Shown: piece after piece, positions 41,442 through 55,459 of the stretch
Layout: each line of letters begins with the position of its first letter
Numbering within the stretch: position 1 is the stretch's first letter
DNA from: Calliopsis andreniformis
Taxonomy: Eukaryota > Arthropoda > Insecta > Hymenoptera > Andrenidae
Length of the DNA: 64,000 bases
Assembly (NCBI RefSeq): GCF_051401765.1
Contig: NW_027480533.1
Span: forward strand, 1,364,001-1,428,000
Direction of reading: 5' to 3'
The notes under the pieces: generated by a model
The model's database searches: none
The model's input: the letters and a program-made list of their open reading frames with translations, nothing else
Told to the model about the DNA's origin: nothing
Translations under genes and position numbers: made by a program

Positions 41442-41623
41442 CGGTCCTCAAACCACAATCCTGAATCCTCAACCTTCAGCCCTCAGTCCTGAACAATCAG
41501 TTGTCAATCCTCAACCCTCAAGAGAATATCATCAATTCACAGTTTTCAATACTCAATACTCAATCTGCAATCTTCAAATCTCTATCCACAAACATCAATT
41601 CTCATCACTCAACCCTCAACACT
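41442..41623. repeat. Diverged 26-unit module, copy 5
   Basis: 496 bp after copy 4; anchor at 41363. 496 + one 6-mer = 71 x 7. Confidence 0.9.
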
Positions 41624-42789
41624 CAGTCTTCAATCCTCAATCCTCAGTCCTCAATCCTCAATCCACATTCTTCAATCCTCAATACCCAAACCTCAATCTT
41701 CAATCCTCAATCCTCAATCCCCAATTCTCAATCCTCAATCCTCAATCCTCAGAGCTCAAACAGCAATAGTCAACCCTCAGTCCTCGTCCTCAATCCACAA
41801 CCATCAATCCTCAATCCTCAACATTCAATCATCAATATTCAATCTTCAGTCCTCAACCGTCAATCCTCAATCCTCAATCCTCAATCCTCAATCCTCAAGC
41901 TTCAATCCTCAACACTCAATCTTCAATCCTCAATACTCAATCCTGAATCCTCAATCCTCATTCTTCAATCCTCAACACCCAATCCTCAATCTTCAATCCT
42001 CAATCCTCAATCCTCAATTCTCAATCCTCAGTCCTCAATCCTCCGACCTTAAACATCAATACTCTACCCTCAGTCCTCGTCCTCAATCCACAACACTCAA
42101 TCCTCGATCCTCAATCTTCAATCATCAATATTCAATCTTCAATCCTCAATCCTCAATCCTCAATACTCAATCCTCAATCCTCAATGTTCTATCCTCAATA
42201 CGCAATCCTCAATCATCAATCCTCAACCCTCAATCCTCAATCCTCAATCCTCAATCGTCAATCTTCAATCCTGAATACTCAATCTTCAACACTCAATCCT
42301 CAATCCTCAATCCTCAATCCTCATTCTTCAATCCTCAATACCCAATCCTCAATCTTCAATCCTCAATCCTCAATCTTCAATCCTCAATCCTCAATCCTCA
42401 ATAATCAATCTTCAATCCTCAGTCCCAAATCCTCAATATTCAATACTCACTCCACAATCCTCAATCTTCAATCCTCAATACTCAGTCTTCAATCCTCAAT
42501 CCTCAATCCGCAATCCTCAATCCTCAATCCTCATTCTTCAATCCTCAATACCCAATCCTCAATCTTCAATCCTCAATCCTCAATCCTCAATCCTCAATTC
42601 TCAATCCTCAATCCTCAATCCTCAATCCTCAATCCTCAATCCTCAATCCTCAATTCTCAATCCTCAATCCTCAATCCTCAGACCTCAAACAGCGATAGTC
42701 ATCCCTCAGTCCTCGTCCTCAATCCACAACCATCAATCCTCAATCCTCAATCTTAAATCATCAATATTCATTCTTCAGTCCTCAATCCT

Positions 42790-43966
42790 CAATCCTCAAT
42801 CCTCAACCCTCAATCCTCAATGTTCAATCCGCAATACCCAATCCTCAATCTTCTATCCGCAATCCTCAATCCTCAATCCTCAATCCTCAATCCTCAATCC
42901 TCAATCTTCAATCCTCAATACTCAATCTTCAATCCTCAATACTCAATTCTCAATCCTCAATCCTCACTCTTCAATCCTCAACACCCAATCCTCAATCTTC
43001 AATCCTCAACCCTCAATCCTCAATTCTCAATCCTCAATCCTCAATCCTCAGACCTTAAACATCAATACTCTACCCTCAGTCCTCGTCCTCAATCCACAAC
43101 ACTCAATCCTCGATCCTCAATCTTCTATCATCAATATTCAATCTTCAATCGTCAATCCTCAATCGTCAATACTCAATCCTCAATCTTCAATCCTCAATCC
43201 TCAATCCTCAATTCTCAATCCTCAATCGTCAATCCTCAATCCTCAATCCTCAATCCTCAATGTTCAATCCGCAATACACAATCCTCAATACTCAGTCTTC
43301 AATCCTCAATCCTCAATCCGCAATCCTCAATCCTCAATCCTCAATCCTCAATCCTCAATCCTCATTCTTCAATCCTCAATACCCAATCCTCCATCTGCAA
43401 TCCTCAATCCTCAATCCTCAATCCTCAATCCTCAATCCTCAATCCTCAATCTTCAATCCTCAATACTCAATCCTCAATCTTCAATCCTCAATACTCAGTC
43501 TTCAATCTTCAAATCTCAATCCTCAATCCTCAATCCTCATTCTTGAATCCTCAACACCCAATCCTCAATCTTCAATCCTCAACCCTCAACCCTCAATTCT
43601 CAATCCTCAATCCTCAATCCTCATTCTTCAATCCTCAATACCCAATCCTCAATCTTCAATCCTCAATCCTCAATCCTCAATTCTCAATCCTCAATCCTCA
43701 ATCCTCAATCCTCAATCCTCAATCCTCAATGTTCAATCCGCAATACCCAATCCTCAACCTTCTATCCGCAATCCTCAATCCTCAATCCTCAATCCTCAAT
43801 CCTCAATCCTCAATCCTCAATCTTCAATCCTCAATACTCAGTCTTCAATCCTCAAATCTCAATCCTCAATCCTCAATACTCATTCTTGAATCCTCAACAC
43901 CCAATCCTCAATCTTCAATCCTCGATCCTCAACCCTCAATTCTCAATCCTCATTCCTCAATCCTCA
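42790..43966. repeat. 3605 bp repeat, unit b (truncated)
   Basis: First 1.18 kb of a second 3605 bp unit, cut at about 43966 by the 8.4 kb junction. The cut follows a CATTCCT unit; unit a continues there into an anchor, whereas this copy jumps to 35.6 kb-type sequence. A CAATCTG-like change (near 43394) is private to units b and d. Confidence 0.9.
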
Positions 43967-44049
43967 ATCCTCAATCCTCAATGTTCAATCCGCAATACAC
44001 AATCCTCAATCTTCTATCCGCAATCCTCAATCCTCAATCCTCAATCCTC

Positions 44050-44134
44050 AATCCTCAATCGTCAATCTTCAATCCTCAATACTCAATCTTCAATCCTCAA
44101 TCCTCAATCCTCAATCCTCAATCCTCAATCCTCA
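44050..44134. repeat. 84 bp local gain of 12 units
   Basis: Between the CTATCCG landmark and the next CAGACCT, copy 2 of the 8.4 kb repeat has 12 more units than copy 1, including CAATCGT, CAATCTT and CAATACT. Those units resemble the stretch just downstream (44180-44250). Edges are approximate. Confidence 0.75.
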
Positions 44135-46835
44135 ATACTCAATCCTCAATCCTCAATCCTCAGACCTCAATCCTCAATCCTCAATCGTCAATCTTCAATC
44201 CTCAATACTCAATCTTCAATCCTCAATCCTCAATCCTCAATCCTCAATCCTCATTCTTCAATCCTCAATACCCAATCCTCAATCTTCAATCCTCAATACT
44301 CAGTCTTCAATCCTCAATCCTCAATCCTCAATCCTCAATCCTCAATCCTAATTCTTCAATCCTCAATACCCAATCCTCCATCTTCAATCCTCAATCCTCA
44401 ATCCTCAATCCTCAATGCTCAATCCTCAATCCTCAATCTTCAATCCTCAATACTCAATCTTCAATCCTCAATACTCAATCCTCAATCCTCAATCCTCAAT
44501 CCTCAATGTTCAATCCGCAATACAAAATCCTCAATACTCAGTCTTCAATCCTCAATCCTCAATCCGCAATCCTCAATCCTCAATCCTCATTCTTCAATCC
44601 TCAATACCCAATCCTCAATCTTCAATCCTCAATCCTCAATCCTCAATTCTCAATCCTCAATCCTCAATCCTCAATCCTCAATCCTCAATGTTCAATCCGC
44701 AATACACAATCCTCAATCTTCTATCCGCAATCCTCAATCCTCAATCCTCAATCCTCAATACTCAATCCTCAATCCTCAATCCTCAGACCTCAATCCTCAA
44801 TCCTCAATCCTCAATCCTCAATCCTCAATCCTCAATCCTCAATCCTCAATCCTCAATCTTCAATCATCAATATTCAATTTCAGTCCTCAATCCTCAATCC
44901 TCAATCCTCAACCCTCAATCCTCAATGTTCAATCCGCAATCCTCAATCCGCAATCCTCAATCCTCAATCCTCAATCCTCATTCTTCAATCCCTAATACCC
45001 AATCCTCAATCTTCAATCCTCAATCCTCAATCCTCAATTCTCAATCCTCAATCCTCAATCCTCAATCCTCAATCCTCAATGTTCAATCGGCAATACACAA
45101 TCCTCAATCTTCTATCCGCAATCCTCAATCCTCAATCCTCAATCCTCAATCCTCAATCCTCAATCCTCAATCCTCAATCCTCAGACCTCAATCCTCAATC
45201 CTCAATCGTCAATCTTCAATCCTCAATCGTCAATCTTCAATCCTCAATCCTCAATCCTCAATCCTCAATCCTCATTCTTCAATCCTCAATACCCAATCCT
45301 CAATCTTCAATCCTCAATACTCAGTCTTCAATCCTCAATCCTCAATCCTCAATCCTCAATCCTCAATCCTAATTCTTCAATCCTCAATACCCAATCCTCC
45401 ATCTTCAATCCTCAATCCTCAATCCTCAATCCTCAATCCTCAATCCTCAATCCTCAATCCTCAATCTTCAATCCTCAATACTCAATCTTCAATCCTCAAT
45501 ACTCAATCCTCAATCCTCAATCCTCAATCCTCAATCTTAATCTTCAACCCTCAATCCTCAATGTTCAATCTGCAATTCCCAATCCTCAATCTTCTATCCG
45601 CAATCCTCAATCCTCAATCCTCAATCCTCTATCCTCAATCCTCAATCTTCAATCCTCAATACTCAATCTTCAATCCTCAATGCTCAATCCTCAATCCTCA
45701 ATCCTCATTCTTCAATCCTCAACACCCAATCCTCAATCTTCAATCCTCACTCCTCAATCCTCAATTCTCAATCCTCTATCCTCAATCCTCAGACCTTAAA
45801 CATCAAGACTCTACCCTCAGTCCTCGTCCTCAATCCACAACACTCAATCCTCGATCCTCAATCTTCAATCATCAATATTCAATCTTCAATCCTCAATCCT
45901 CAATCCTCAATACTCAGTCCTCAATCCTCAATGTTCTATCCTCAATACGCAATCCTCAATCTTCAATCATCAATCCTCAATCCTCAATCCTCAATCCTCA
46001 ATCTTCAATCTTAATCTTCAATCCTCAGTACGCAATCTTCAATCCTCAATCCTCAATCCTCATTCCTCAATCCTCAATCCTCAATACTCAATACTCAATC
46101 TTCAATCCTCAATCCTCAATCCTCAATCCTCAATCCTCAATCCTCAATCCTCAATCGTCAATCTTCAATCCTCAATACTCAATCGTCAATACTCAATCCT
46201 CAATACTCAATACTCAATCCTCATTCTTCAATCCTCAATACCCAATCCTCAATCTTCAATCCTCAATCGTCAACCTTCAATCCTGAATACTCAACCTTCA
46301 ATCCTCAATACTCAATCCTCAATCCTCAATCCTCAATCCTCAATACCCAATCCTCAATCTTCAATCCTCAATCCTCAATCCTCAATTCTCAATCCTCAAT
46401 CCTCAATCCTCAATACTCAATCTTCAATCCTCAATCCTCAATCCTCAATCCTCAATCCTCAATCCTCAATCTTAATCTTCAATCCTCAGTACGCAATCTT
46501 CAATGCTCAACCCTCAATCCTCATTCCTCAATCCTCAATCCTCAATTCTCAATCCTCAATCCTCATTCTTCAATCCTCAATACCCAATCCTCAATCTTCA
46601 ATCCTCAATCCTCAATCCTCAATCCTCAATCCTCAATCCTCAATCCTCAATCTTCAATCCTCAGTCCCAAATCCTCAATCTTCAATACTCACTCCTCAAT
46701 CCTCAATCCTCAACCCTCAATCCTCAGACCTCAAACATCATTACTCAACCGTCAGTCCTCGTCCTCAATCCACAACCCCCAATACTCAATCCTCAATCTT
46801 CAATTCTCAATCCTCAATCCTCAATCCTCAATCCT

Positions 46836-47017
46836 CGGTCCTCAAACCACAATCCTGAATCCTCAACCTTCAGCCCTCAGTCCTGAACAATCAGTTGTCA
46901 ATCCTCAACCCTCAAGAGAATATCATCAATTCACAGTTTTCAATACTCAATACTCAATCTGCAATCTTCAAATCTCTATCCACAAACATCAATTCTCATC
47001 ACTCAACCCTCAACACT
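46836..47017. repeat. Diverged 26-unit module, copy 6
   Basis: Copy 3 displaced by 8419; anchor at 46757. Confidence 0.9.
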
Positions 47018-49364
47018 CAGTCTTCAATCCTCAATCCTCAGTCCTCAATCCTCAATCCACATTCTTCAATCCTCAATACCCAAACCTCAATCTTCAATCC
47101 TCAATCCTCAATCCCCAATTCTCAATCCTCAATCCTCAATCCTCAGACCTCAAACAGCAATAGTAAACCCTCAGTCCTCGTCCTCAATCCACAACCATCA
47201 ATCCTCAATCCTCAACATTCAATCATCAATATTCAATCTTCAGTCCTCAATTGTCAATCCTCAATCCTCAATCCTCAATCCTCAATGTTCAATCCGCAAT
47301 ACCCAATCCTCAATCTTCTATCCGCAATCCTCAATCCTCAATCCTCAATCCTCAATCCTCAATCTTCAATCCTCAACACTCAATCTTCAATCCTCAATAC
47401 TCAATCCTCAGTCCTCAATCCTCATTCTTCAATCCTCAACACCCAATCCTCAATCTTCAATCCTCAATCCTCAATCCTCAATTCTCAATCCTCAGTCCTC
47501 AATCCTCCGACCTTAAACATCAATACTCTACCCTCAGTCCTCGTCCTCAATCCACAACACTCAATCCTCGACCCTCAATCTTCAATCATCAATATTCAAT
47601 CTTCAATCCTCAATCCTCAACCCTCAATCCTCAATGTTCAATCCGCAATACCCAATCCTCAATCTTCTATCCGCAATCCTCAATCCTCAATCCTCAATCC
47701 TCAATCCTCAATCCTCAATCTTCAATCCTCAATACTCAATCTTCAATCCTCAATACTCAATCCTCAATCCTCAATCCTCACTCTTCAATCCTCAACACCC
47801 AATCCTCAATCTTCAATCCTCAACCCTCAATCCTCAATTCTCTATCCTCAATCCTCAATCCTCAGACCTTAAACATCAATACTCTACCCTCAGTCCTCGT
47901 CCTCAATCCACAACACTCAATCCTCGATCCTCAATCTTCTATCATCAATATTCAATCTTCAATCGTCAATCCTCAATCGTCAATACTCAATCCTCAATCT
48001 TCAATCCTCAATCCTCAATCCTCAATTCTCAATCCTCAATCGTCAATCCTCAATCCTCAATCCTCAATCCTCAATGTTCAATCCGCAATACACAATCCTC
48101 AATACTCAGTCTTCAATCCTCAATCCTCAATCCGCAATCCTCAATCCTCAATCCTCAATCCTCAATCCTCAATCCTCATTCTTCAATCCTCAATACCCAA
48201 TCCTCCATCTTCAATCCTCAATCCTCAATCCTCAATCCTCAATCCTCAATCCTCAATCCTCAATCTTCAATCCTCAATACTCAATCCTCAATCTTCAATC
48301 CTCAATACTCAGTCTTCAATCTTCAAATCTCAATCCTCAATCCTCAATCCTCATTCTTGAATCCTCAACACCCAATCCTCAATCTTCAATCCTCAACCCT
48401 CAACCCTCAATTCTCAATCCTCAATCCTCAATCCTCATTCTTCAATCCTCAATACCCAATCCTCAATCTTCAATCCTCAATCCTCAATCCTCAATTCTCA
48501 ATCCTCAATCCTCAATCCTCAATCCTCAATCCTCAATCCTCAATGTTCAATCCGCAATACCCAATCCTCAACCTTCTATCCGCAATCCTCAATCCTCAAT
48601 CCTCAATCCTCAATCCTCAATCCTCAATCCTCAATCTTCAATCCTCAATACTCAGTCTTCAATCCTCAAATCTCAATCCTCAATCCTCAATACTCATTCT
48701 TGAATCCTCAACACCCAATCCTCAATCTTCAATCCTCGATCCTCAACCCTCAATTCTCAATCCTCATTCCTCAATCCTCAGACCTCAAACATCAATACTC
48801 AACCCTCAGTCCTCGTCCGCAATCCACAACGCTCAATCCTCGATCCTCAATCTTCAATCATCAACCTTCAATCCTCAATCCTCAATCCTCAATCCTCAAT
48901 CCTCATTTGTCAATCCTCAATCCTCAATCCTCAGTCCTCAATCTTCAATCCTCAATACTCAATCTGCAATCCTGAATCCTCAGTCCTCACTCCTCAATCC
49001 TCATTCTTCAATCCTCAATACCGAATCCTCAATCTTCAATCATGAATACTCAATCTTCAATACTCAATCCTCAATCCTCAATCCTCAATCCTCATTCTTC
49101 AATCCTCAATACCCAATCCTCAATCTTCAATCCTCAATCCTCAATCCTCAATCCTCAATCCTCAATCCTCAATCCTCAATCTTCAATCCTCAGTCCCAAA
49201 TCCTCAATCTTCAATACTCACTCCTCAATCCTCAATCCTCAACCCTCAATCCTCAGACCTCAAACATCATTACTCAACCGTCAGTCCTCGTCCTCAATCC
49301 ACAACCCCCAATACTCAATCCTCAATCTTCAATTCTCAATCCTCAATCCTCAATCCTCAATCCT

Positions 49365-49546
49365 CGGTCCTCAAACCACAATCCTGAATCCTCAACCTTC
49401 AGCCCTCAGTCCTGAACAATCAGTTGTCAATCCTCAACCCTCAAGAGAATATCATCAATTCACAGTTTTCAATACTCAATACTCAATCTGCAATCTTCAA
49501 ATCTCTATCCACAAACATCAATTCTCATCACTCAACCCTCAACACT
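49365..49546. repeat. Diverged 26-unit module, copy 7
   Basis: Copy 4 displaced by 8419; anchor at 49286. Confidence 0.9.
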
Positions 49547-49860
49547 CAGTCTTCAATCCTCAATCCTCTGTCCTCAATCCTCAATACACATTCTTCAATC
49601 CTCAATCCTCAATCCGCAATCCTCAATCCTCAATCCTCATTCTTCAATCCTCAATCCTCAATCCTCAATCCTCAATCTTCAATCCTCAGTCCCAAATCCT
49701 CAATCTTCAATACTCACTCCTCAATCCTCAATCCTCAACCCTCAATCCTCAGACCTCAAACATCATTACTCAACCGTCAGTCCTCGTCCTCAATCCACAA
49801 CCCCCAATACTCAATCCTCAATCTTCAATTCTCAATCCTCAATCCTCAATCCTCAATCCT

Positions 49861-50042
49861 CGGTCCTCAAACCACAATCCTGAATCCTCAACCTTCAGCC
49901 CTCAGTCCTGAACAATCAGTTGTCAATCCTCAACCCTCAAGAGAATATCATCAATTCACAGTTTTCAATACTCAATACTCAATCTGCAATCTTCAAATCT
50001 CTATCCACAAACATCAATTCTCATCACTCAACCCTCAACACT
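49861..50042. repeat. Diverged 26-unit module, copy 8
   Basis: Copy 5 displaced by 8419; anchor at 49782. Confidence 0.9.
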
Positions 50043-52969
50043 CAGTCTTCAATCCTCAATCCTCAGTCCTCAATCCTCAATCCACATTCTTCAATCCTCA
50101 ATACCCAAACCTCAATCTTCAATCCTCAATCCTCAATCCCCAATTCTCAATCCTCAATCCTCAATCCTCAGAGCTCAAACAGCAATAGTCAACCCTCAGT
50201 CCTCGTCCTCAATCCACAACCATCAATCCTCAATCCTCAACATTCAATCATCAATATTCAATCTTCAGTCCTCAACCGTCAATCCTCAATCCTCAATCCT
50301 CAATCCTCAATCCTCAAGCTTCAATCCTCAACACTCAATCTTCAATCCTCAATACTCAATCCTCAATCCTCAATCCTCATTCTTCAATCCTCAACACCCA
50401 ATCCTCAATCTTCAATCCTCAATCCTCAATCCTCAATTCTCAATCCTCAGTCCTCAATCCTCCGACCTTAAACATCAATACTCTACCCTCAGTCCTCGTC
50501 CTCAATCCACAACACTCAATCCTCGATCCTCAATCTTCAATCATCAATATTCAATCTTCAATCCTCAATCCTCAATCCTCAATACTCAATCCTCAATCCT
50601 CAATGTTCTATCCTCAATACGCAATCCTCAATCATCAATCCTCAACCCTCAATCCTCAATCCTCAATCCTCAATCGTCAATCTTCAATCCTGAATACTCA
50701 ATCTTCAACACTCAATCCTCAATCCTCAATCCTCAATCCTCATTCTTCAATCCTCAATACCCAATCCTCAATCTTCAATCCTCAATCCTCAATCTTCAAT
50801 CCTCAATCCTCAATCCTCAATAATCAATCTTCAATCCTCAGTCCCAAATCCTCAATATTCAATACTCACTCCACAATCCTCAATCTTCAATCCTCAATAC
50901 TCAGTCTTCAATCCTCAATCCTCAATCCGCAATCCTCAATCCTCAATCCTCATTCTTCAATCCTCAATACCCAATCCTCAATCTTCAATCCTCAATCCTC
51001 AATCCTCAATCCTCAATTCTCAATCCTCAATCCTCAATCCTCAATCCTCAATCCTCAATCCTCAATCCTCAATTCTCAATCCTCAATCCTCAATCCTCAG
51101 ACCTCAAACAGCGATAGTCATCCCTCAGTCCTCGTCCTCAATCCACAACCATCAATCCTCAATCCTCAATCTTAAATCATCAATATTCATTCTTCAGTCC
51201 TCAATCCTCAATCCTCAATCCTCAACCCTCAATCCTCAATGTTCAATCCGCAATACCCAATCCTCAATCTTCTATCCGCAATCCTCAATCCTCAATCCTC
51301 AATCCTCAATCCTCAATCCTCAATCTTCAATCCTCAATACTCAATCTTCAATCCTCAATACTCAATTCTCAATCCTCAATCCTCACTCTTCAATCCTCAA
51401 CACCCAATCCTCAATCTTCAATCCTCAACCCTCAATCCTCAATTCTCAATCCTCAATCCTCAATCCTCAGACCTTAAACATCAATACTCTACCCTCAGTC
51501 CTCGTCCTCAATCCACAACACTCAATCCTCGATCCTCAATCTTCTATCATCAATATTCAATCTTCAATCGTCAATCCTCAATCGTCAATACTCAATCCTC
51601 AATCTTCAATCCTCAATCCTCAATCCTCAATTCTCAATCCTCAATCGTCAATCCTCAATCCTCAATCCTCAATCCTCAATGTTCAATCCGCAATACACAA
51701 TCCTCAATACTCAGTCTTCAATCCTCAATCCTCAATCCGCAATCCTCAATCCTCAATCCTCAATCCTCAATCCTCAATCCTCATTCTTCAATCCTCAATA
51801 CCCAATCCTCCATCTGCAATCCTCAATCCTCAATCCTCAATCCTCAATCCTCAATCCTCAATCCTCAATCTTCAATCCTCAATACTCAATCCTCAATCTT
51901 CAATCCTCAATACTCAGTCTTCAATCTTCAAATCTCAATCCTCAATCCTCAATCCTCATTCTTGAATCCTCAACACCCAATCCTCAATCTTCAATCCTCA
52001 ACCCTCAACCCTCAATTCTCAATCCTCAATCCTCAATCCTCATTCTTCAATCCTCAATACCCAATCCTCAATCTTCAATCCTCAATCCTCAATCCTCAAT
52101 TCTCAATCCTCAATCCTCAATCCTCAATCCTCAATCCTCAATCCTCAATGTTCAATCCGCAATACCCAATCCTCAACCTTCTATCCGCAATCCTCAATCC
52201 TCAATCCTCAATCCTCAATCCTCAATCCTCAATCCTCAATCTTCAATCCTCAATACTCAGTCTTCAATCCTCAAATCTCAATCCTCAATCCTCAATACTC
52301 ATTCTTGAATCCTCAACACCCAATCCTCAATCTTCAATCCTCGATCCTCAACCCTCAATTCTCAATCCTCATTCCTCAATCCTCAGACCTCAAACATCAA
52401 TACTCAACCCTCAGTCCTCGTCCGCAATCCACAACGCTCAATCCTCGATCCTCAATCTTCAATCATCAACCTTCAATCCTCAATCCTCAATCCTCAATCC
52501 TCAATCCTCATTTGTCAATCCTCAATCCTCAATCCTCAGTCCTCAATCTTCAATCCTCAATACTCAATCTGCAATCCTGAATCCTCAGTCCTCACTCCTC
52601 AATCCTCATTCTTCAATCCTCAATACCGAATCCTCAATCTTCAATCATGAATACTCAATCTTCAATACTCAATCCTCAATCCTCAATCCTCAATCCTCAT
52701 TCTTCAATCCTCAATACCCAATCCTCAATCTTCAATCCTCAATCCTCAATCCTCAATCCTCAATCCTCAATCCTCAATCCTCAATCTTCAATCCTCAGTC
52801 CCAAATCCTCAATCTTCAATACTCACTCCTCAATCCTCAATCCTCAACCCTCAATCCTCAGACCTCAAACATCATTACTCAACCGTCAGTCCTCGTCCTC
52901 AATCCACAACCCCCAATACTCAATCCTCAATCTTCAATTCTCAATCCTCAATCCTCAATCCTCAATCCT

Positions 52970-53151
52970 CGGTCCTCAAACCACAATCCTGAATCCTCAA
53001 CCTTCAGCCCTCAGTCCTGAACAATCAGTTGTCAATCCTCAACCCTCAAGAGAATATCATCAATTCACAGTTTTCAATACTCAATACTCAATCTGCAATC
53101 TTCAAATCTCTATCCACAAACATCAATTCTCATCACTCAACCCTCAACACT
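52970..53151. repeat. Diverged 26-unit module, copy 9
   Basis: Copy 7 displaced by 3605; anchor at 52891. Confidence 0.9.
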
Positions 53152-53465
53152 CAGTCTTCAATCCTCAATCCTCAGTCCTCAATCCTCAATACACATTCTT
53201 CAATCCTCAATCCTCAATCCGCAATCCTCAATCCTCAATCCTCATTCTTCAATCCTCAATCCTCAATCCTCAATCCTCAATCTTCAATCCTCAGTCCCAA
53301 ATCCTCAATCTTCAATACTCACTCCTCAATCCTCAATCCTCAACCCTCAATCCTCAGACCTCAAACATCATTACTCAACCGTCAGTCCTCGTCCTCAATC
53401 CACAACCCCCAATACTCAATCCTCAATCTTCAATTCTCAATCCTCAATCCTCAATCCTCAATCCT

Positions 53466-53647
53466 CGGTCCTCAAACCACAATCCTGAATCCTCAACCTT
53501 CAGCCCTCAGTCCTGAACAATCAGTTGTCAATCCTCAACCCTCAAGAGAATATCATCAATTCACAGTTTTCAATACTCAATACTCAATCTGCAATCTTCA
53601 AATCTCTATCCACAAACATCAATTCTCATCACTCAACCCTCAACACT
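53466..53647. repeat. Diverged 26-unit module, copy 10
   Basis: Copy 8 displaced by 3605; anchor at 53387. Confidence 0.9.
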
Positions 53648-54813
53648 CAGTCTTCAATCCTCAATCCTCAGTCCTCAATCCTCAATCCACATTCTTCAAT
53701 CCTCAATACCCAAACCTCAATCTTCAATCCTCAATCCTCAATCCCCAATTCTCAATCCTCAATCCTCAATCCTCAGAGCTCAAACAGCAATAGTCAACCC
53801 TCAGTCCTCGTCCTCAATCCACAACCATCAATCCTCAATCCTCAACATTCAATCATCAATATTCAATCTTCAGTCCTCAACCGTCAATCCTCAATCCTCA
53901 ATCCTCAATCCTCAATCCTCAAGCTTCAATCCTCAACACTCAATCTTCAATCCTCAATACTCAATCCTCAATCCTCAATCCTCATTCTTCAATCCTCAAC
54001 ACCCAATCCTCAATCTTCAATCCTCAATCCTCAATCCTCAATTCTCAATCCTCAGTCCTCAATCCTCCGACCTTAAACATCAATACTCTACCCTCAGTCC
54101 TCGTCCTCAATCCACAACACTCAATCCTCGATCCTCAATCTTCAATCATCAATATTCAATCTTCAATCCTCAATCCTCAATCCTCAATACTCAATCCTCA
54201 ATCCTCAATGTTCTATCCTCAATACGCAATCCTCAATCATCAATCCTCAACCCTCAATCCTCAATCCTCAATCCTCAATCGTCAATCTTCAATCCTGAAT
54301 ACTCAATCTTCAACACTCAATCCTCAATCCTCAATCCTCAATCCTCATTCTTCAATCCTCAATACCCAATCCTCAATCTTCAATCCTCAATCCTCAATCT
54401 TCAATCCTCAATCCTCAATCCTCAATAATCAATCTTCAATCCTCAGTCCCAAATCCTCAATATTCAATACTCACTCCACAATCCTCAATCTTCAATCCTC
54501 AATACTCAGTCTTCAATCCTCAATCCTCAATCCGCAATCCTCAATCCTCAATCCTCATTCTTCAATCCTCAATACCCAATCCTCAATCTTCAATCCTCAA
54601 TCCTCAATCCTCAATCCTCAATTCTCAATCCTCAATCCTCAATCCTCAATCCTCAATCCTCAATCCTCAATCCTCAATTCTCAATCCTCAATCCTCAATC
54701 CTCAGACCTCAAACAGCGATAGTCATCCCTCAGTCCTCGTCCTCAATCCACAACCATCAATCCTCAATCCTCAATCTTAAATCATCAATATTCATTCTTC
54801 AGTCCTCAATCCT

Positions 54814-54945
54814 CAATCCTCAATTCTCAACCCTCAATCCTCAATGTTCAATCCGCAATACCCAATCCTCAATCTTCTATCCGCAATCCTCAATCCTCAA
54901 TCCTCAATCCTCAATCCTCAATCCTCAATCTTCAATCCTCAATAC
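54814..54945. repeat. 3605 bp repeat, start of a fifth unit
   Basis: Begins like units a-d with the ATGTTC landmark at 54844, then departs near 54950 at CAACCTT and CAATTCT units. The array of 3605 bp units breaks off here. Confidence 0.82.
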
Positions 54946-55459
54946 TCAACCTTCAATCCTCAATTCTCAATCCTCAATCCTCAATCCTCATTCTTCAATC
55001 CTCAACACCCAATCCTCAATCTTCAATCCTCAATCCCCAATCCTCAATTCTCAATCCTCAATCCTCAATCCTCAGACCATAAACATCAATACTCTACCCT
55101 CAGTCCTCGTCCTCAATCCACAACACTCAATCCTCGACCCTCAATCTTCAATCATCAATATTCAATCTTCAATCCTCAATCCTCAATCCTAAATCCTCAA
55201 TCTTAATCTTCAATCCTCAGTACGCAATCTTCAATCCTCAATCCTCAATCCTCATTCTTCAATCCTCAACACCCAATCCTCAACCTTCAATCCTCAAACC
55301 TCAATCCTCAATCCTCAATCCTCAACCTTCAATCCTCAATACTCAAACTTCAAACCTCAATCATCGATCCTCAATCCTCAATCCTCAATCCTCAATCCTC
55401 AATCGTCAATCTTCAATCCTGAATACTCAATCTTCAATACTCAATCCTCAATCCTCAAT
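54946..55459. repeat. Transition mosaic
   Basis: Heptamers with one anchor (55105) of the CCATAAA type otherwise seen at 25540, 31249 and 34644, followed by units with CAACCTT, CAAACCT and CAATCAT, including a rare CGATCCT preceded by CAATCAT near 55361. It matches no single other block over its full length. Confidence 0.75.

Larger units (their letters stand above)
39185..42789. repeat. 3605 bp repeat, unit a
   Basis: Begins at the CAACCCT, CAATCCT, CAATGTT landmark and recurs 3605 bp on. Partners 39215/42820, 39476/43081 and 39655/43260. Seven anchors per unit: 3605 + 7 = 516 x 7. Confidence 0.91.
35621..43966. repeat. 8.4 kb tandem repeat, copy 1
   Basis: Recurs at 43967-52385 with spacing 8419 (8335 for the first few units, before an 84 bp gain in copy 2). 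Partners include 35996/44415, 37403/45822, 38476/46895, 39215/47634, 41005/49424, 42184/50603 and 43081/51500. Sixteen 6-mers per period: 8419 + 16 = 1205 x 7. It includes diverged modules at 38417, 40946 and 41442. Confidence 0.94.
47604..51208. repeat. 3605 bp repeat, unit c
   Basis: Unit a carried along by the 8.4 kb duplication (8419 bp from 39185). It is followed directly by unit d. Confidence 0.91.
43967..52385. repeat. 8.4 kb tandem repeat, copy 2
   Basis: Partner of 35621-43966. Near-identity over the landmarks compared; differences are single bases, such as GAATCCT near 41944 in copy 1 only. The first 170 bases hold an 84 bp gain of 12 units. Confidence 0.93.
51209..54813. repeat. 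3605 bp repeat, unit d (complete)
   Basis: Full 3605 bp unit following unit c: partners 48811/52416, 49424/53029, 49920/53525, 50603/54208 and 51239/54844. It preserves the region that unit b lost at the 8.4 kb junction. Confidence 0.91.
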
